Program-made: the position numbers and the translations under genes | The notes under the pieces: generated by a model | Seen by the model: only the letters and a program-made list of their open reading frames with translations | Database searches by the model: none | Told to the model about the DNA's origin: nothing | Part shown: in pieces, positions 18,959-26,908 of the stretch | Layout: each line of letters starts with the position of its first letter | Position numbering within the stretch: position 1 is the first letter of the stretch | Assembly (NCBI RefSeq): GCF_004328705.1 | Contig: NZ_CP035319.1 | Span: 2,418,001 to 2,482,000 of the forward strand | Direction of reading: 5' to 3' | Length of the DNA: 64,000 bases | Origin: Rhodococcus sp. ABRD24 | Lineage (GTDB): Bacteria; Actinomycetota; Actinomycetes; Mycobacteriales; Mycobacteriaceae

Positions 18959-20155
18959 GTGAGCGAGACCTACAACTGGGATCGCCTCTTCCACGCGTAT
19001 GCCCTGGCGACTGACACACCGGCTCATCTGGAGGCGTTGGTGGGGCCCGACGAGACGGCGTTCTCGACGGCGATGGAGCATCTGTACAGCGCGGTGCTGC
19101 ATCAGGGCACCATCTACCCGGCAACGGGGCCCGCGGTTGCCGCTGTTGCACAAGCGGTCTCGTTCTGGAGTGGCGATGCGGACCGAAGAACCGCGTCGAC
19201 ACGCCTGCCTGCGCTGGTGGACTTCCTCGATGCCGCGGGTGACAGTCTGACCCAGGCCGGGGAGCTGTTCGCGGACGGAGCCGAGGTCGTGCCGCCTTCG
19301 GCCGAGAAGGAACGCGAGTTCTTCGAGACGCTGGCGTCCGACGACGAAGAAGAAGCGGAGGAAGCGTGGGAGTCGCCCGTGGCGGGCGCATTGATGACAC
19401 TCGCTGTCCCGGCGCTCCGGCAACACACGGACCCGGTCCTGGAGGGGCTGCTTCAGCTCATGGAATCAGATGCTCTCGGCCACAAGGCGGAGACCGTGAG
19501 TGCACTGGCGCGGTGGAACGGCACCGCGACATCCCCGTATCGGCACCGGGTCGCCGCGGCGCAGTCTGCGTTCGCGGACAGCGCCACCGAACGTGACGAC
19601 CGGGCCGCGGCTGTTCTCGCTCTCGGTACCGCCGGAGCCGACGTCAGCGGCTGGCTCGCCGACGCCGATCCGGCGATCCGCGCTTGTGCCGCATTGCATC
19701 TGCCGTCGTCCGGACAGGCGACGGAAGAACTCGTTCGTGCGCTGACCCAGCCGGAAGAGGTCGACCAGTGGTTCGAACGGAAGCCGAACAGCCTTCGCAT
19801 GCACGTCCGGTTCACGCTGCTGAACTCGCTCCTGCAACGGGATACGACTTTCGCCGCGATCCTACCGGCGGCCGTTGCGATAGCGCAGCTTTCGACTGCG
19901 TACACGGCCGACAGCGACTGGGGACCGTTGCTTCGTGCCGCGTTCCCCGAGGTCGAGTTCGTTCCGGGCGAGTACCCGCCGGTGCCCGAGAACATCGGCG
20001 CGCCTCAGCGACAGTTGCTCGCAGCCTTGGTGGCGAACGAGAAGTTGTGGGGAACGAACATCGGCAATGCAGGTCTGGCGCTCATGCGCGTCGGCCTGCC
20101 GTACGACCGACACGCAATCACGTTGTTGCTCAACGACGGGACCGTAGATGAGTGA
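18959..20155 (+). CDS. HEAT-like helical repeat protein, function unknown
   Basis: About 398 aa soluble protein rich in Ala, Leu and Glu. It appears to consist of helical pairs similar to HEAT repeats (for example DRAAAVLALGTAGADVSGWL and ADPAIRACAALHL), with a strongly acidic stretch DDEEEAEEAWE near residue 125. No catalytic motif is seen, so a scaffold or binding role is likely. GTG 18959 is six bases after GGAGGG; ATG 18905 is a possible longer start. It converges on the MerR gene, with a hairpin between them. Confidence 0.75.
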   Translation: MSETYNWDRLFHAYALATDTPAHLEALVGPDETAFSTAMEHLYSAVLHQGTIYPATGPAVAAVAQAVSFWSGDADRRTASTRLPALVDFLDAAGDSLTQAGELFADGAEVVPPSAEKEREFFETLASDDEEEAEEAWESPVAGALMTLAVPALRQHTDPVLEGLLQLMESDALGHKAETVSALARWNGTATSPYRHRVAAAQSAFADSATERDDRAAAVLALGTAGADVSGWLADADPAIRACAALHLPSSGQATEELVRALTQPEEVDQWFERKPNSLRMHVRFTLLNSLLQRDTTFAAILPAAVAIAQLSTAYTADSDWGPLLRAAFPEVEFVPGEYPPVPENIGAPQRQLLAALVANEKLWGTNIGNAGLALMRVGLPYDRHAITLLLNDGTVDE

Positions 20156-20203
20156 AGCCAACGGTCGCGACCAGACGTGGCGGGCGAGCTGATCCGCCTG
20201 GGC

Positions 20204-20225
20204 GGAAGCCTTCCATCAGGCTTCC
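20204..20225. terminator. Bidirectional hairpin between convergent genes
   Basis: GGAAGCC, 8-nt loop TTCCATCA, GGCTTCC: a perfect 7-bp stem in the 80-bp space between the stops of the HEAT-like gene (+) and the MerR gene (-). It lacks a U-tract, as is common for high-GC actinobacterial terminators. Confidence 0.5.
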
Positions 20226-20235
20226 GGGCCGAGGA

Positions 20236-20994
20236 CTACTCGCCGAGCCGCTCGTCCGCGTAGACGACCATCGCGTCCCGCTGATACTCGGCCAGGCCCT
20301 CGGCGATCCGCTCGTAGTTCGCCTTGAACCGCTCGTCGTCCACATACATCTGCCCCAGGCATTTGTACGCGTCCCGGTTCGGGGTCCACATGCGGCAGAT
20401 GCCCTGGTATTGCGTGTGGATCTCGGCCTGGACTGCCCCGTCGCCGACCGGGGTGCCGGCGGCCATGAACTCGGCCATACGGATCATCGCCGCGGTCAGC
20501 TCACGCTGCATACGCTCGACGTCCTCGGCAGTCATCGTCGCGGTGTTGCGCCGAGACTGCTCGAACTCCTCCGGCCAGCGTTCACGGGCCTCGTCGTCGT
20601 ACTGCGTGTGGTCGAAGCCCTCGAACAGGTTCTCCGGGCGGTTGATCTTTGCTGTCATTTCCGTCGCCCCTTCGAGTTCGGCGATGGTGCGCGCCACGGT
20701 GTCGGCCATCCGCGTCAGGCGATTGCGCTCTCCGAGGAGGCGGATGTGCTGGCGCTTGAGGGCGGCGAGCGTGTCCGGCTCGGAGTCGACCGCCTCGGCG
20801 ATCTCGGCGAGGCCCAGGCCGAGTTCGCGCAGGACGAGGATCTGCTGCAGGCGCAGCAGTTGCGCATCCTCGTAGTAGCGGTAGCCGTTGGTGCCCACGT
20901 AGGCGGGCTCGAGCAGTCCGATGTCGTCGTAGTGCCGCAAGGTGCGGGCGGTGACGCCCGACATCCTCGCCACGTCCGCGATCGACCAGCTCAT
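20236..20994 (-). CDS. MerR family regulator with TipAS-like ligand domain
   Basis: About 252 aa. Residues 1-70 form the MerR winged helix (SIADVARMSGVTARTLRHYDDIGLL); a coiled-coil dimer helix follows. The C-terminal about 140 residues match the TipAS antibiotic-recognition domain (FEGFDHTQYDDEARERW is the characteristic start). TipA-type proteins bind thiopeptides and activate multidrug resistance genes; here the target is probably its own promoter, since no efflux gene is adjacent. ATG 20994 is preceded by GGAAG; upstream in-frame sequence is not conserved. Confidence 0.92.
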   Translation of the reverse strand: MSWSIADVARMSGVTARTLRHYDDIGLLEPAYVGTNGYRYYEDAQLLRLQQILVLRELGLGLAEIAEAVDSEPDTLAALKRQHIRLLGERNRLTRMADTVARTIAELEGATEMTAKINRPENLFEGFDHTQYDDEARERWPEEFEQSRRNTATMTAEDVERMQRELTAAMIRMAEFMAAGTPVGDGAVQAEIHTQYQGICRMWTPNRDAYKCLGQMYVDDERFKANYERIAEGLAEYQRDAMVVYADERLGE

Positions 20995-21131
20995 GGTGCT
21001 TCCATCTTCCGTGAGGCCGGTCCGTCCGGCCTCGTCTTCGACCGTAGAAGTTGCCGCTACGTGAAGGTCAAACGGTAGTGCGCCGAACCACAGCCGCCGG
21101 TCGCGTGCCTGAGCGCGATCCGAGCTGAGCC

Positions 21132-21620
21132 TCAGCGACCGAAGAGACGACCGAAGAACCCGCCCCTGCCCGGCGCGAGCGGCGCCCACTCGAGGTTCCA
21201 CAGCTCCTCGACCGTGATCCCGGCAAGGCGGCAGACGAACTCCAGGTGCGCGTCCTCCGGGTCGTCCTCGATCTCGAACACCGCCTCGGCGTCTATCGGG
21301 GCGCCGAGGTCTTCGGCGACCTCGCGCTCGGCGAGCACTCGGAGGCGGGGGTCGTCGCCGAACGACCGGACCACGTAGACGTCGCTCGTGCCACCGAGGG
21401 TGACCAGCACCGTTCCCGCGGGCGGCTCGGAGAGTTGCGGAAGCTGCTGAAGATCGAGACCGGGATCCACGAGCACCACGTGCGCGCCAACCTGCGCGGC
21501 CGACGGACCGGCTGCGGTGCTGCGGCTCGCTTCGCCGAAGTCGATGGTCGATCCGGCGTCAGCTCCGAAGGCCGAAAGGTCGGTGTTCGGCACGAAACCC
21601 AGCATGAAGTTCATGGACAT
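21132..21620 (-). CDS. Hypothetical protein, 162 aa
   Basis: Not recognised. The frame encodes an acidic soluble protein with regular codon use. The middle looks alpha/beta (AGTVLVTLGGTSDVYVVRSFGD) and the end carries GGFFGRLFGR, a short basic amphipathic tail. There is no signal peptide or membrane segment. Its stop is 130 bp upstream of the MerR start on the same strand, and the next gene upstream is another small hypothetical. The start at 21620 or the ATG two codons downstream are both possible. Confidence 0.7.
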   Translation of the reverse strand: MSMNFMLGFVPNTDLSAFGADAGSTIDFGEASRSTAAGPSAAQVGAHVVLVDPGLDLQQLPQLSEPPAGTVLVTLGGTSDVYVVRSFGDDPRLRVLAEREVAEDLGAPIDAEAVFEIEDDPEDAHLEFVCRLAGITVEELWNLEWAPLAPGRGGFFGRLFGR

Positions 21621-21684
21621 TGCGACAGCCTAGCGACCGGGGACGACGGTTCCCCGGATCGAGTAACCGCCGATTCGGCGCACG

Positions 21685-22194
21685 CTACTCGCCGTCGGCC
21701 CGCCCGTCCGCGTACTGCGCCACCACGCGGTCACGCCATTCGCGGAAGTCGTCGAACTTGCCGGCGAGCGCCTGCCGCAGCTCGGCAGGGCTGTTCACCC
21801 AATCCATGTCCTCCGGATCCGGAACATCTTCCGGGGCATGGTTGGCGCCGGGAACGATATAGGTCGGGTTGCCCTGCGGATTGGCGATGAGGAATCCCGC
21901 CGCGACGCACAGCTCATAGATGAACGTCGTCTCCTCCTCCGACAGCGAGGCGTGATCGATCCCACCGCTCAGCGGCTCCTCCTGATCGAGCGGGTCGAGA
22001 TACAGGTCAGTCCAGTGGCCGTCGAACGAGAGCGCCTGCCCGTCCGCATCGACGAGAAGCGAACCTTGGCCGTCTTGGCCGTCGCTGCCCACCGCGCGCA
22101 GGCGGCGCGCCTCGAGGAAGGCGGCGACGGCATCGCGATCCGCGTCGCACTGCTCGTCTCCCTGAACACGGACGAAGATCAGCGAAAATCCCAT
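21685..22194 (-). CDS. Hypothetical protein, 169 aa
   Basis: Not recognised. The N-terminus MGFSLIFVRVQG is followed by a very acidic, soluble sequence (GNPTYIVPGANHAPEDVPDPEDM). It resembles small immunity- or SMI1-like actinobacterial proteins only in composition. ATG 22194 begins the conserved-looking portion; the frame continues upstream without coding character. It is cotranscribed by position with the 162-aa hypothetical. Confidence 0.65.
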   Translation of the reverse strand: MGFSLIFVRVQGDEQCDADRDAVAAFLEARRLRAVGSDGQDGQGSLLVDADGQALSFDGHWTDLYLDPLDQEEPLSGGIDHASLSEEETTFIYELCVAAGFLIANPQGNPTYIVPGANHAPEDVPDPEDMDWVNSPAELRQALAGKFDDFREWRDRVVAQYADGRADGE

Positions 22195-22399
22195 GCCCGG
22201 AATACTGTGCCGTCGCGTGTCCCTCCGCAAGGTGACAATGACGGTCGCAGACGATGCCCTGTTCGCACAGTGCGAACTACCGAGACGACTCGACGCAACA
22301 TCCCCATGTGCAACACCGTCCGCCCGCACGAGGTCATCGCATGGAACCTGCCCGCTGTGGCCCACCTCAGGATCGTCAAAAATTTTTTGACGTCTGTTG

Positions 22400-22405
22400 T
22401 ATGCT
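22400..22405 (+). promoter_or_regulatory. -10 box for a leaderless start
   Basis: TATGCT lies seven bases before GTG 22413. It sits after an AT-rich tract (AAAAATTTTTTGACG) that contrasts with the GC-rich surroundings. The spacing is typical of leaderless actinobacterial mRNAs. Confidence 0.55.
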
Positions 22406-22412
22406 TCGAATC

Positions 22413-22787
22413 GTGCCGACCTCAGACCGCCCAGAGGAGGAGGTCCTTCGCCATTGGCTGAACGCCACTCCTCCTCGTCGAGATGCGCCTCCTAAGGACA
22501 AGGCTCACCTTGTCCGTGAGGTGCTGAAAATTGTTCACCAAGAAGAGGCAACCGAGCTTCCGCTGGATGTCCTCAGTTCGTGCGCAATTACCCTGTCCGC
22601 TGCGCGCAGCGACCTCGATCGGCTAGAGCTCCAATTGATGCGCGCGGCGAGCGAAGCTGGGCACAGTTGGACCGTCGTCGCTCAGACCTTCGGATTTCGA
22701 TCCAAACAGGCATGTCACGCTCGAGCGAGTTCCCTGGCTCATCGTCTCGAATACCGGACAGGCGATCAGGATGGAGAACACGCATGA
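22413..22787 (+). CDS. Small helix-turn-helix protein coupled to the sliding clamp gene
   Basis: About 124 aa. The C-terminal half contains a plausible helix-turn-helix (SWTVVAQTFGFRSKQACHAR), close in style to the small DNA-binding proteins of actinobacteria in which a W-x-x-V/I-A-x-x-x-G motif is followed by a recognition helix. The N-terminal half is helical. GTG 22413 is chosen because a TATGCT box lies seven bases upstream; longer frames lack a signal. It ends in ATGA with the clamp gene, so the two proteins are made together and may act together, perhaps as regulator or clamp partner. Confidence 0.7.
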   Translation: MPTSDRPEEEVLRHWLNATPPRRDAPPKDKAHLVREVLKIVHQEEATELPLDVLSSCAITLSAARSDLDRLELQLMRAASEAGHSWTVVAQTFGFRSKQACHARASSLAHRLEYRTGDQDGEHA

Positions 22788-23914
22788 AGCTGCGGATAGA
22801 GCGGGACGCATTGGCGCGATCGCTATCCATTGTCGGCCCAAGCGTGCCAGTACGGCCACCTGTTCCGACGCTGGGCGGTGTGCTCCTCGAAGCCGGCGAC
22901 GAGTCCGTGCGGCTGTCAGGGTTCGACTACGAGTTTGCCGCGCAGTCCAGCATTCCAACGACAGCGGTCGCGGAACCAGGATCTGCGCTGGTGTCAGGTC
23001 GGCTGCTGACCGAGATCGTCAAACTGCTCCCTCCTCATTCGGTCGATTTCTCCGTTGACGGCACCAATCTGAACCTCGCCTGCGGACAGAGCCGGTTCGC
23101 ACTGCCGCTGATGCCCGTGATGGACTACCCCCCGCTCCCAACCCTGCCTGACACGACAGGTGTCGTGGACCGGGAAGCCTTCTCGGCTGCTGTCGCTCAG
23201 GTCGCGGTCGCAGCCGGACGCGACGATACGTTGCCATTTCTGACCGGCATCAGTATCGAGTTCCACGACAAGTTCATTCGACTGGTTGCCACGGACCGCT
23301 TCCGAATCGCCATTCGCGAACTGGATTGGACCCCGATCAAACCGTCTACCAGTACGGAGCCTTCTTCGGTACTCGTCCCTTCTCGGACGCTTGCCGCCGC
23401 CACCAAGACCATGACTGGCTCACAGATCGAGATCGGAAGCGCTCCTGGCCAACAAGTCCTCGGCCTGCAGTCCCGCAACCAACACAGCATCATGCGGCTG
23501 CTCGACTCACCGTTCGCACCCTACGAGCGTTACCTGACCCATGAACGCACCTCCACAGCAGTCGTGGACCCAGCTCCTTTCATCGAAGCCATCAAGCGAG
23601 TGTCGCTCCTGGCCAGTCGGGGATCGAAGATCCTGTTCTCGTTCTCCGACGATGCCGTCCATCTCTCCGCTGGCAGCGACGGTGAAGGACGTGGCGAGGA
23701 GACGCTTGCTTGTGAGTTCGAGGGTGAACCTCTGACCATCGCATTCAGCCCGCGGTATCTGATGGATGGCCTCGGCGCAGCACGTGCAACCAAGGTCGAG
23801 ATCGTCATGAACGGATCGATCCGCGCCGCCACCTTGCGGTCTGTCGATGATTCCGGGGACGCGGACCAGGCATCTGGACGGCGTCTGTATGTGCTGATGC
23901 CGATGCGGCTCTAG
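22784..23914 (+). CDS. dnaN-like: Accessory DNA polymerase III beta subunit (sliding clamp paralogue)
   Basis: About 376 aa with the three-domain beta-clamp layout: KLRIERDALARSLSIVGPSVP at the start, a central strand with VATDRFRIAIRELDW (the conserved ATDRxRLA motif) and the C-terminal RRLYVLMPMRL, matching the clamp's final LMPxRL that forms part of the partner-binding pocket. The dispersed genomic context (transposase remnants, hypotheticals, no dnaA or recF) shows it is not the housekeeping copy. Such paralogues are known as phage/plasmid clamps and as GriR, the griselimycin-resistant clamp of Streptomyces; which applies is unknown. Confidence 0.88.
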   Translation: MKLRIERDALARSLSIVGPSVPVRPPVPTLGGVLLEAGDESVRLSGFDYEFAAQSSIPTTAVAEPGSALVSGRLLTEIVKLLPPHSVDFSVDGTNLNLACGQSRFALPLMPVMDYPPLPTLPDTTGVVDREAFSAAVAQVAVAAGRDDTLPFLTGISIEFHDKFIRLVATDRFRIAIRELDWTPIKPSTSTEPSSVLVPSRTLAAATKTMTGSQIEIGSAPGQQVLGLQSRNQHSIMRLLDSPFAPYERYLTHERTSTAVVDPAPFIEAIKRVSLLASRGSKILFSFSDDAVHLSAGSDGEGRGEETLACEFEGEPLTIAFSPRYLMDGLGAARATKVEIVMNGSIRAATLRSVDDSGDADQASGRRLYVLMPMRL

Positions 23915-23939
23915 CCTTCGAAGCTCCGCCGCTCCGCTC

Positions 23940-24398
23940 CGCTCACCGATCCGTGAATTCAACGCCGACATTCGCGCCTCGATCGATACGTGGAACGACA
24001 ACCCGCGCCAGGCACCGTCCCTCGAACAAGGGCGCACGGGACCACCCAGCGAAACGGTTCCAGCTCAGCTTGCCGACGTCTTCGAACTCGACTCGGAGAC
24101 CCGGAGGACCCTCTACATGCTTGCCGGGAGAACTCTGCAAGACCGATCGCCGGCCCAAGCAGATTCGCCCCTCAGCCAACAGCTCTATACCCATCTTCTC
24201 GATGGCCGGCGCGACAAAACGCGGATGGCGCTCTTCGACGGTCACGTGAACCTGCTCCACGCGAACAAGCAGCCGGCTGAGACGATGTGGATCCGTGACT
24301 ACCAAACACGAGTGGTCATCCCGCTGATAAGCGCTTACTACCAGCGCTTCCCAGTCTCGGATGCTTACGTGTGGGTAGGGGTTCCGCTCGACACATGA
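23940..24398 (+). pseudogene. Composite remnant: IS630-type transposase tail plus unknown reading frame
   Basis: An open frame with no start codon reads REFNADIRASIDTWNDNPR, close to the end of IS630-family transposases (ADIRxWIxxWNxNPR). It then continues without a stop into unrelated, coding-like sequence (ELDSETRRTLYMLAGRTL, then DYQTRVVIPLISAYYQRF) up to 24398. ATG 24117 could start a 93-aa protein. The end overlaps the convergent hydrolase gene by 34 bp. It is probably a scar of an old insertion fused to the end of a truncated gene; the second part is not recognised. Confidence 0.4.
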
Positions 24399-25180
24399 CC
24401 TAGCCACTCGCGCAACAGCGGATTGACGAGATCCGGATCCGTCATGTTCGCTGCGTGGGTCGTCTGGTCGACAGTGCGAACAACGGCGTCGCCGCCGAGC
24501 TGTGACGCGAGATCGTGGACGTCCTTGTCAGAGAAGGCCTGATCTGCGGCACCCCGAATGATGATCGACGGGCACATGATCTCAGTCGCGAGAGTTTCCA
24601 CCGAGTCGTGCTCGATCAAGCAGTCGACTGCCGGTGCGAAGTCCGACCAGTTACGTTCGAGCCACCGGTTCCGCCATGGCTTCTGCTGGTCACGGTCTCC
24701 GCCGATCATCGTCGTCGCGAGGGAACGCGCGATGGGCTCGAATGAAGGGCTTGTCGGACCCTTGAGCCACTCCGAGAAGACCTTGCTATACCCTTCCTTC
24801 TCCTCGGTCGAGTATGCGCGGGCGGCTGTACCGAACAACATCAGGCCCGAGCACGCCTTCGGGCTGAGTAGCGCCATCCGGAGTGCGATGAACCCACCCT
24901 GTGAATGCCCACCGAACACAGCCTCTTCGATGTTCAGGTGTTCAAGAATCGACAGCCCGTCGCGCGCCTGATCCCAATAGCTGTATGAGGTGGCGGCCGT
25001 CCGGCTCCGACCGTGATGTCGCGTATCCCACCGAATCCACCGGTAGTCGCTCAATTCCTCGACCTGCGCATCGAACATGCGGTGATCCATCAGGAACCCG
25101 TGGGAAACGATGATCACCGGGCCGTCGCCGCCGGAGTCCTCGTAGTAGACCGAACCGCCTTCAGTCTCGATGTACGGCAC
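24365..25180 (-). CDS. Alpha/beta-fold hydrolase
   Basis: About 271 aa. Features are the oxyanion loop VSHGFLMD, the nucleophile elbow GGHSQGG (Ser), a lid region with conserved Trp/Arg residues, an acid in the IIIRGAADQAFS segment and the catalytic His near TTHAANM. The N-terminus VPYIETEGGSVYYEDSG is the typical family start. GTG 25180 is chosen because a TATAAT box lies ten bases before it; ATG 25192 overlaps that box. Probably an esterase or C-C hydrolase of unknown substrate. Confidence 0.88.
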   Translation of the reverse strand: MPYIETEGGSVYYEDSGGDGPVIIVSHGFLMDHRMFDAQVEELSDYRWIRWDTRHHGRSRTAATSYSYWDQARDGLSILEHLNIEEAVFGGHSQGGFIALRMALLSPKACSGLMLFGTAARAYSTEEKEGYSKVFSEWLKGPTSPSFEPIARSLATTMIGGDRDQQKPWRNRWLERNWSDFAPAVDCLIEHDSVETLATEIMCPSIIIRGAADQAFSDKDVHDLASQLGGDAVVRTVDQTTHAANMTDPDLVNPLLREWLGHVSSGTPTHT

Positions 25181-25190
25181 GTAACCCCCC

Positions 25191-25196
25191 ATTATA
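25191..25196 (-). promoter_or_regulatory. -10 box TATAAT of the hydrolase gene
   Basis: On the minus strand TATAAT is followed by ten bases and GTG 25180. It is the best match to the -10 consensus in the window and argues against the ATG at 25192, which would overlap it. Confidence 0.55.
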
Positions 25197-25829
25197 GTGA
25201 ACCGCACTCGGTGTGCCCTCTGTGTCACGCTTTGCAGCGCAACCTACCAGGGAACTCCCCAGAGATCCTGAGCTACTGCAGCTATAGTTGGATGAATGTC
25301 ATGACGTCAGCGGGATACATCGCTCAGAAATGGTTTCCAGTCATGTAGCCAGTGATTCCTGGATCAATATCGCTATGCGCAGAGAAAAATTTCCGGGAAC
25401 GTCCGATAAACGGTGGATCCAGCTTGGCATCGGTTAGTTGATGCGTCCTTCGAAGATAATGGCGAAGGCGTTCGGTGCAAGCTTCTACCTGACTGACTAG
25501 TCCCCTAACGCGGCCGGTGGAACCCGATGACCGGGTCGCCAGGTACAAGCACTCGAGGACGGCCAGCTGGGTCGGGAAATGACCGTGAAAAAATGTAGGT
25601 TCCGGGTCGAATTGTCCGAGATACCTCGATCTCGATATTTTCTGCAACACTCGTCCTCGAAATTCCGCGCAAAGGTATCCTTTTCCTCAGTTCCGGGCCG
25701 AGTCGGTGCCCGATGACCGCGGCCACGCAAACTCTCGTTCTCCACCGTCACCATTCCATGACCCCGAGCGCCGGAACCGAGGCCGCCACAGGAACTCGGT
25801 GCAAGGTTCCGCCGCCGCGAGAAACTCCA
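25197..25829. other. Gap of about 0.63 kb without a recognisable gene
   Basis: This stretch has lower GC than its surroundings. Open frames on the minus strand (for example 25324-25650 and 25505-25726) have no similarity I can name, weak start signals and mutually exclusive frames. It separates two hydrolase sequences, one intact and one broken, and lies close to a transposase scar, so it may be a mosaic of degraded genes. Confidence 0.4.
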
Positions 25830-26118
25830 TCAGGAAGCCGAGGGGATCCGTCCGAGGATGCCGTGCCCGGCGCCGGGATAGACCTGGACTTCCGCTCGAG
25901 GCAGGAGGTCGGCGACACGTGCCGCAGCGAGCTCGGGGGTGGCAACCACTGTCTCGGCGCCGTAGATCACCAGTGCGGGAACAGTGATGGATTGCACCTC
26001 GTCGTCCTTGAGCACCCGCGCCCAGCCGATTCCGGGCCGATAGTTCAGTGCTTCCTTCGCGCAGGCGAATGCCGCTTCACAGCAGACCTCTCGAACGGCC
26101 TCCGGACTTGTCCACTAC
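25830..26118 (-). pseudogene. C-terminal fragment of an alpha/beta hydrolase
   Basis: The frame reads AAFACAKEALNYRPGIGW, then VPALVIYGAETVVATPELA and VQVYPGAGHGILGRIPSA before a stop. This is the end of an alpha/beta hydrolase: acid in the VIYGAETVV strand, catalytic His in GAGHGIL. After the stop, a second frame continues with MEFLAAA, the usual last helix, so the end is frameshifted. Upstream, the frame closes at a TAG and no nucleophile elbow is present. It is not part of the intact hydrolase 0.65 kb away. Confidence 0.65.
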
Positions 26119-26217
26119 AACTACCGACTTATCGTCGAGCCAGCACTGCCACCGGGAACCGGCCACCAGCGACCCGACTCCACACCGGCGTCACGAACGT
26201 CGTAAGCTCATACATCT

Positions 26218-26904
26218 CTAGTCAAAGACCCGCCCGTAGCTCTCGAAGAGCCCCTTCTCGACCGTTTCCTGAGCCCATCCAGGCTCGTCGATGCATCCAC
26301 GGTTGACGATACGGATGGGCATCTCCGTACTTCCGCGGTCGATCAGCATGGCGGCACGTTCGTCGAGGCCGTTACGGCATTGGTAGCGCACCCCGAAGGC
26401 GGTCGGAGTCTCGACCAGAAGGTTCGTGCACGTCACCCGCGTTGCTGCGTAGTCGGCAGAGTCGTAGCTGGTCAAGGACGAATCCTGGTTGATCTTGAGC
26501 AAGCTCGCCTGATCGTCGAGCACGGCCACGGTGATAGCGACAGTGACCTCGAGCTCCACGAGCCCCAGCCCGTGCACCCAGGCCCGAGGAATCGGACCAA
26601 CGGGGATGTCCCGGTCACGCAGGATCCCCTCGCCAACAACGGCACCCGGACCCAGACCCACATACAGAAACTTTCCAAGCGCCGCGCCACCGGGACAAAC
26701 CGCCGGATCGTGCACCGGGTCGAAGCGGCCTTGATCCGGTCGCTTCACCTTCCGAAGGTCCAGATTTCGCGCATCGACGAGGTCACGCTTGCATGGGTTG
26801 AAGCTGTCCGGTGAATACGGCTTCCCGTCCTCGTAGATGCGCCACATCCTGGTCCCTGCCAGCAGAACGTCTGTGTCGGCAGGGACGCCGTTGTACATCT
26901 TCAC
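26218..26904 (-). CDS. RES domain protein, probable NAD+-degrading toxin
   Basis: About 228 aa. RES-fold features are visible in order: an Arg in MWRIYEDGKPYSP, DQGRFDP, then LYVGLGPGAVVGEG in which the Glu follows the Gly-rich strand, and a late Ser-containing segment. RES toxins such as MbcT phosphorolyse NAD+ and are neutralised by an antitoxin carrying a DUF2384 domain. The gene begins five bases after the stop of the upstream antitoxin-like gene, so the order antitoxin-toxin matches known RES-Xre systems. It is longer than minimal RES toxins (about 160-190 aa). Confidence 0.75.
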   Translation of the reverse strand: MKMYNGVPADTDVLLAGTRMWRIYEDGKPYSPDSFNPCKRDLVDARNLDLRKVKRPDQGRFDPVHDPAVCPGGAALGKFLYVGLGPGAVVGEGILRDRDIPVGPIPRAWVHGLGLVELEVTVAITVAVLDDQASLLKINQDSSLTSYDSADYAATRVTCTNLLVETPTAFGVRYQCRNGLDERAAMLIDRGSTEMPIRIVNRGCIDEPGWAQETVEKGLFESYGRVFD

Positions 26905-26908
26905 AGGG

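Noticed and set aside
25324..25726. Minus-strand frames of 60-108 codons
   Set aside because: No similarity, conflicting frames and no convincing starts.
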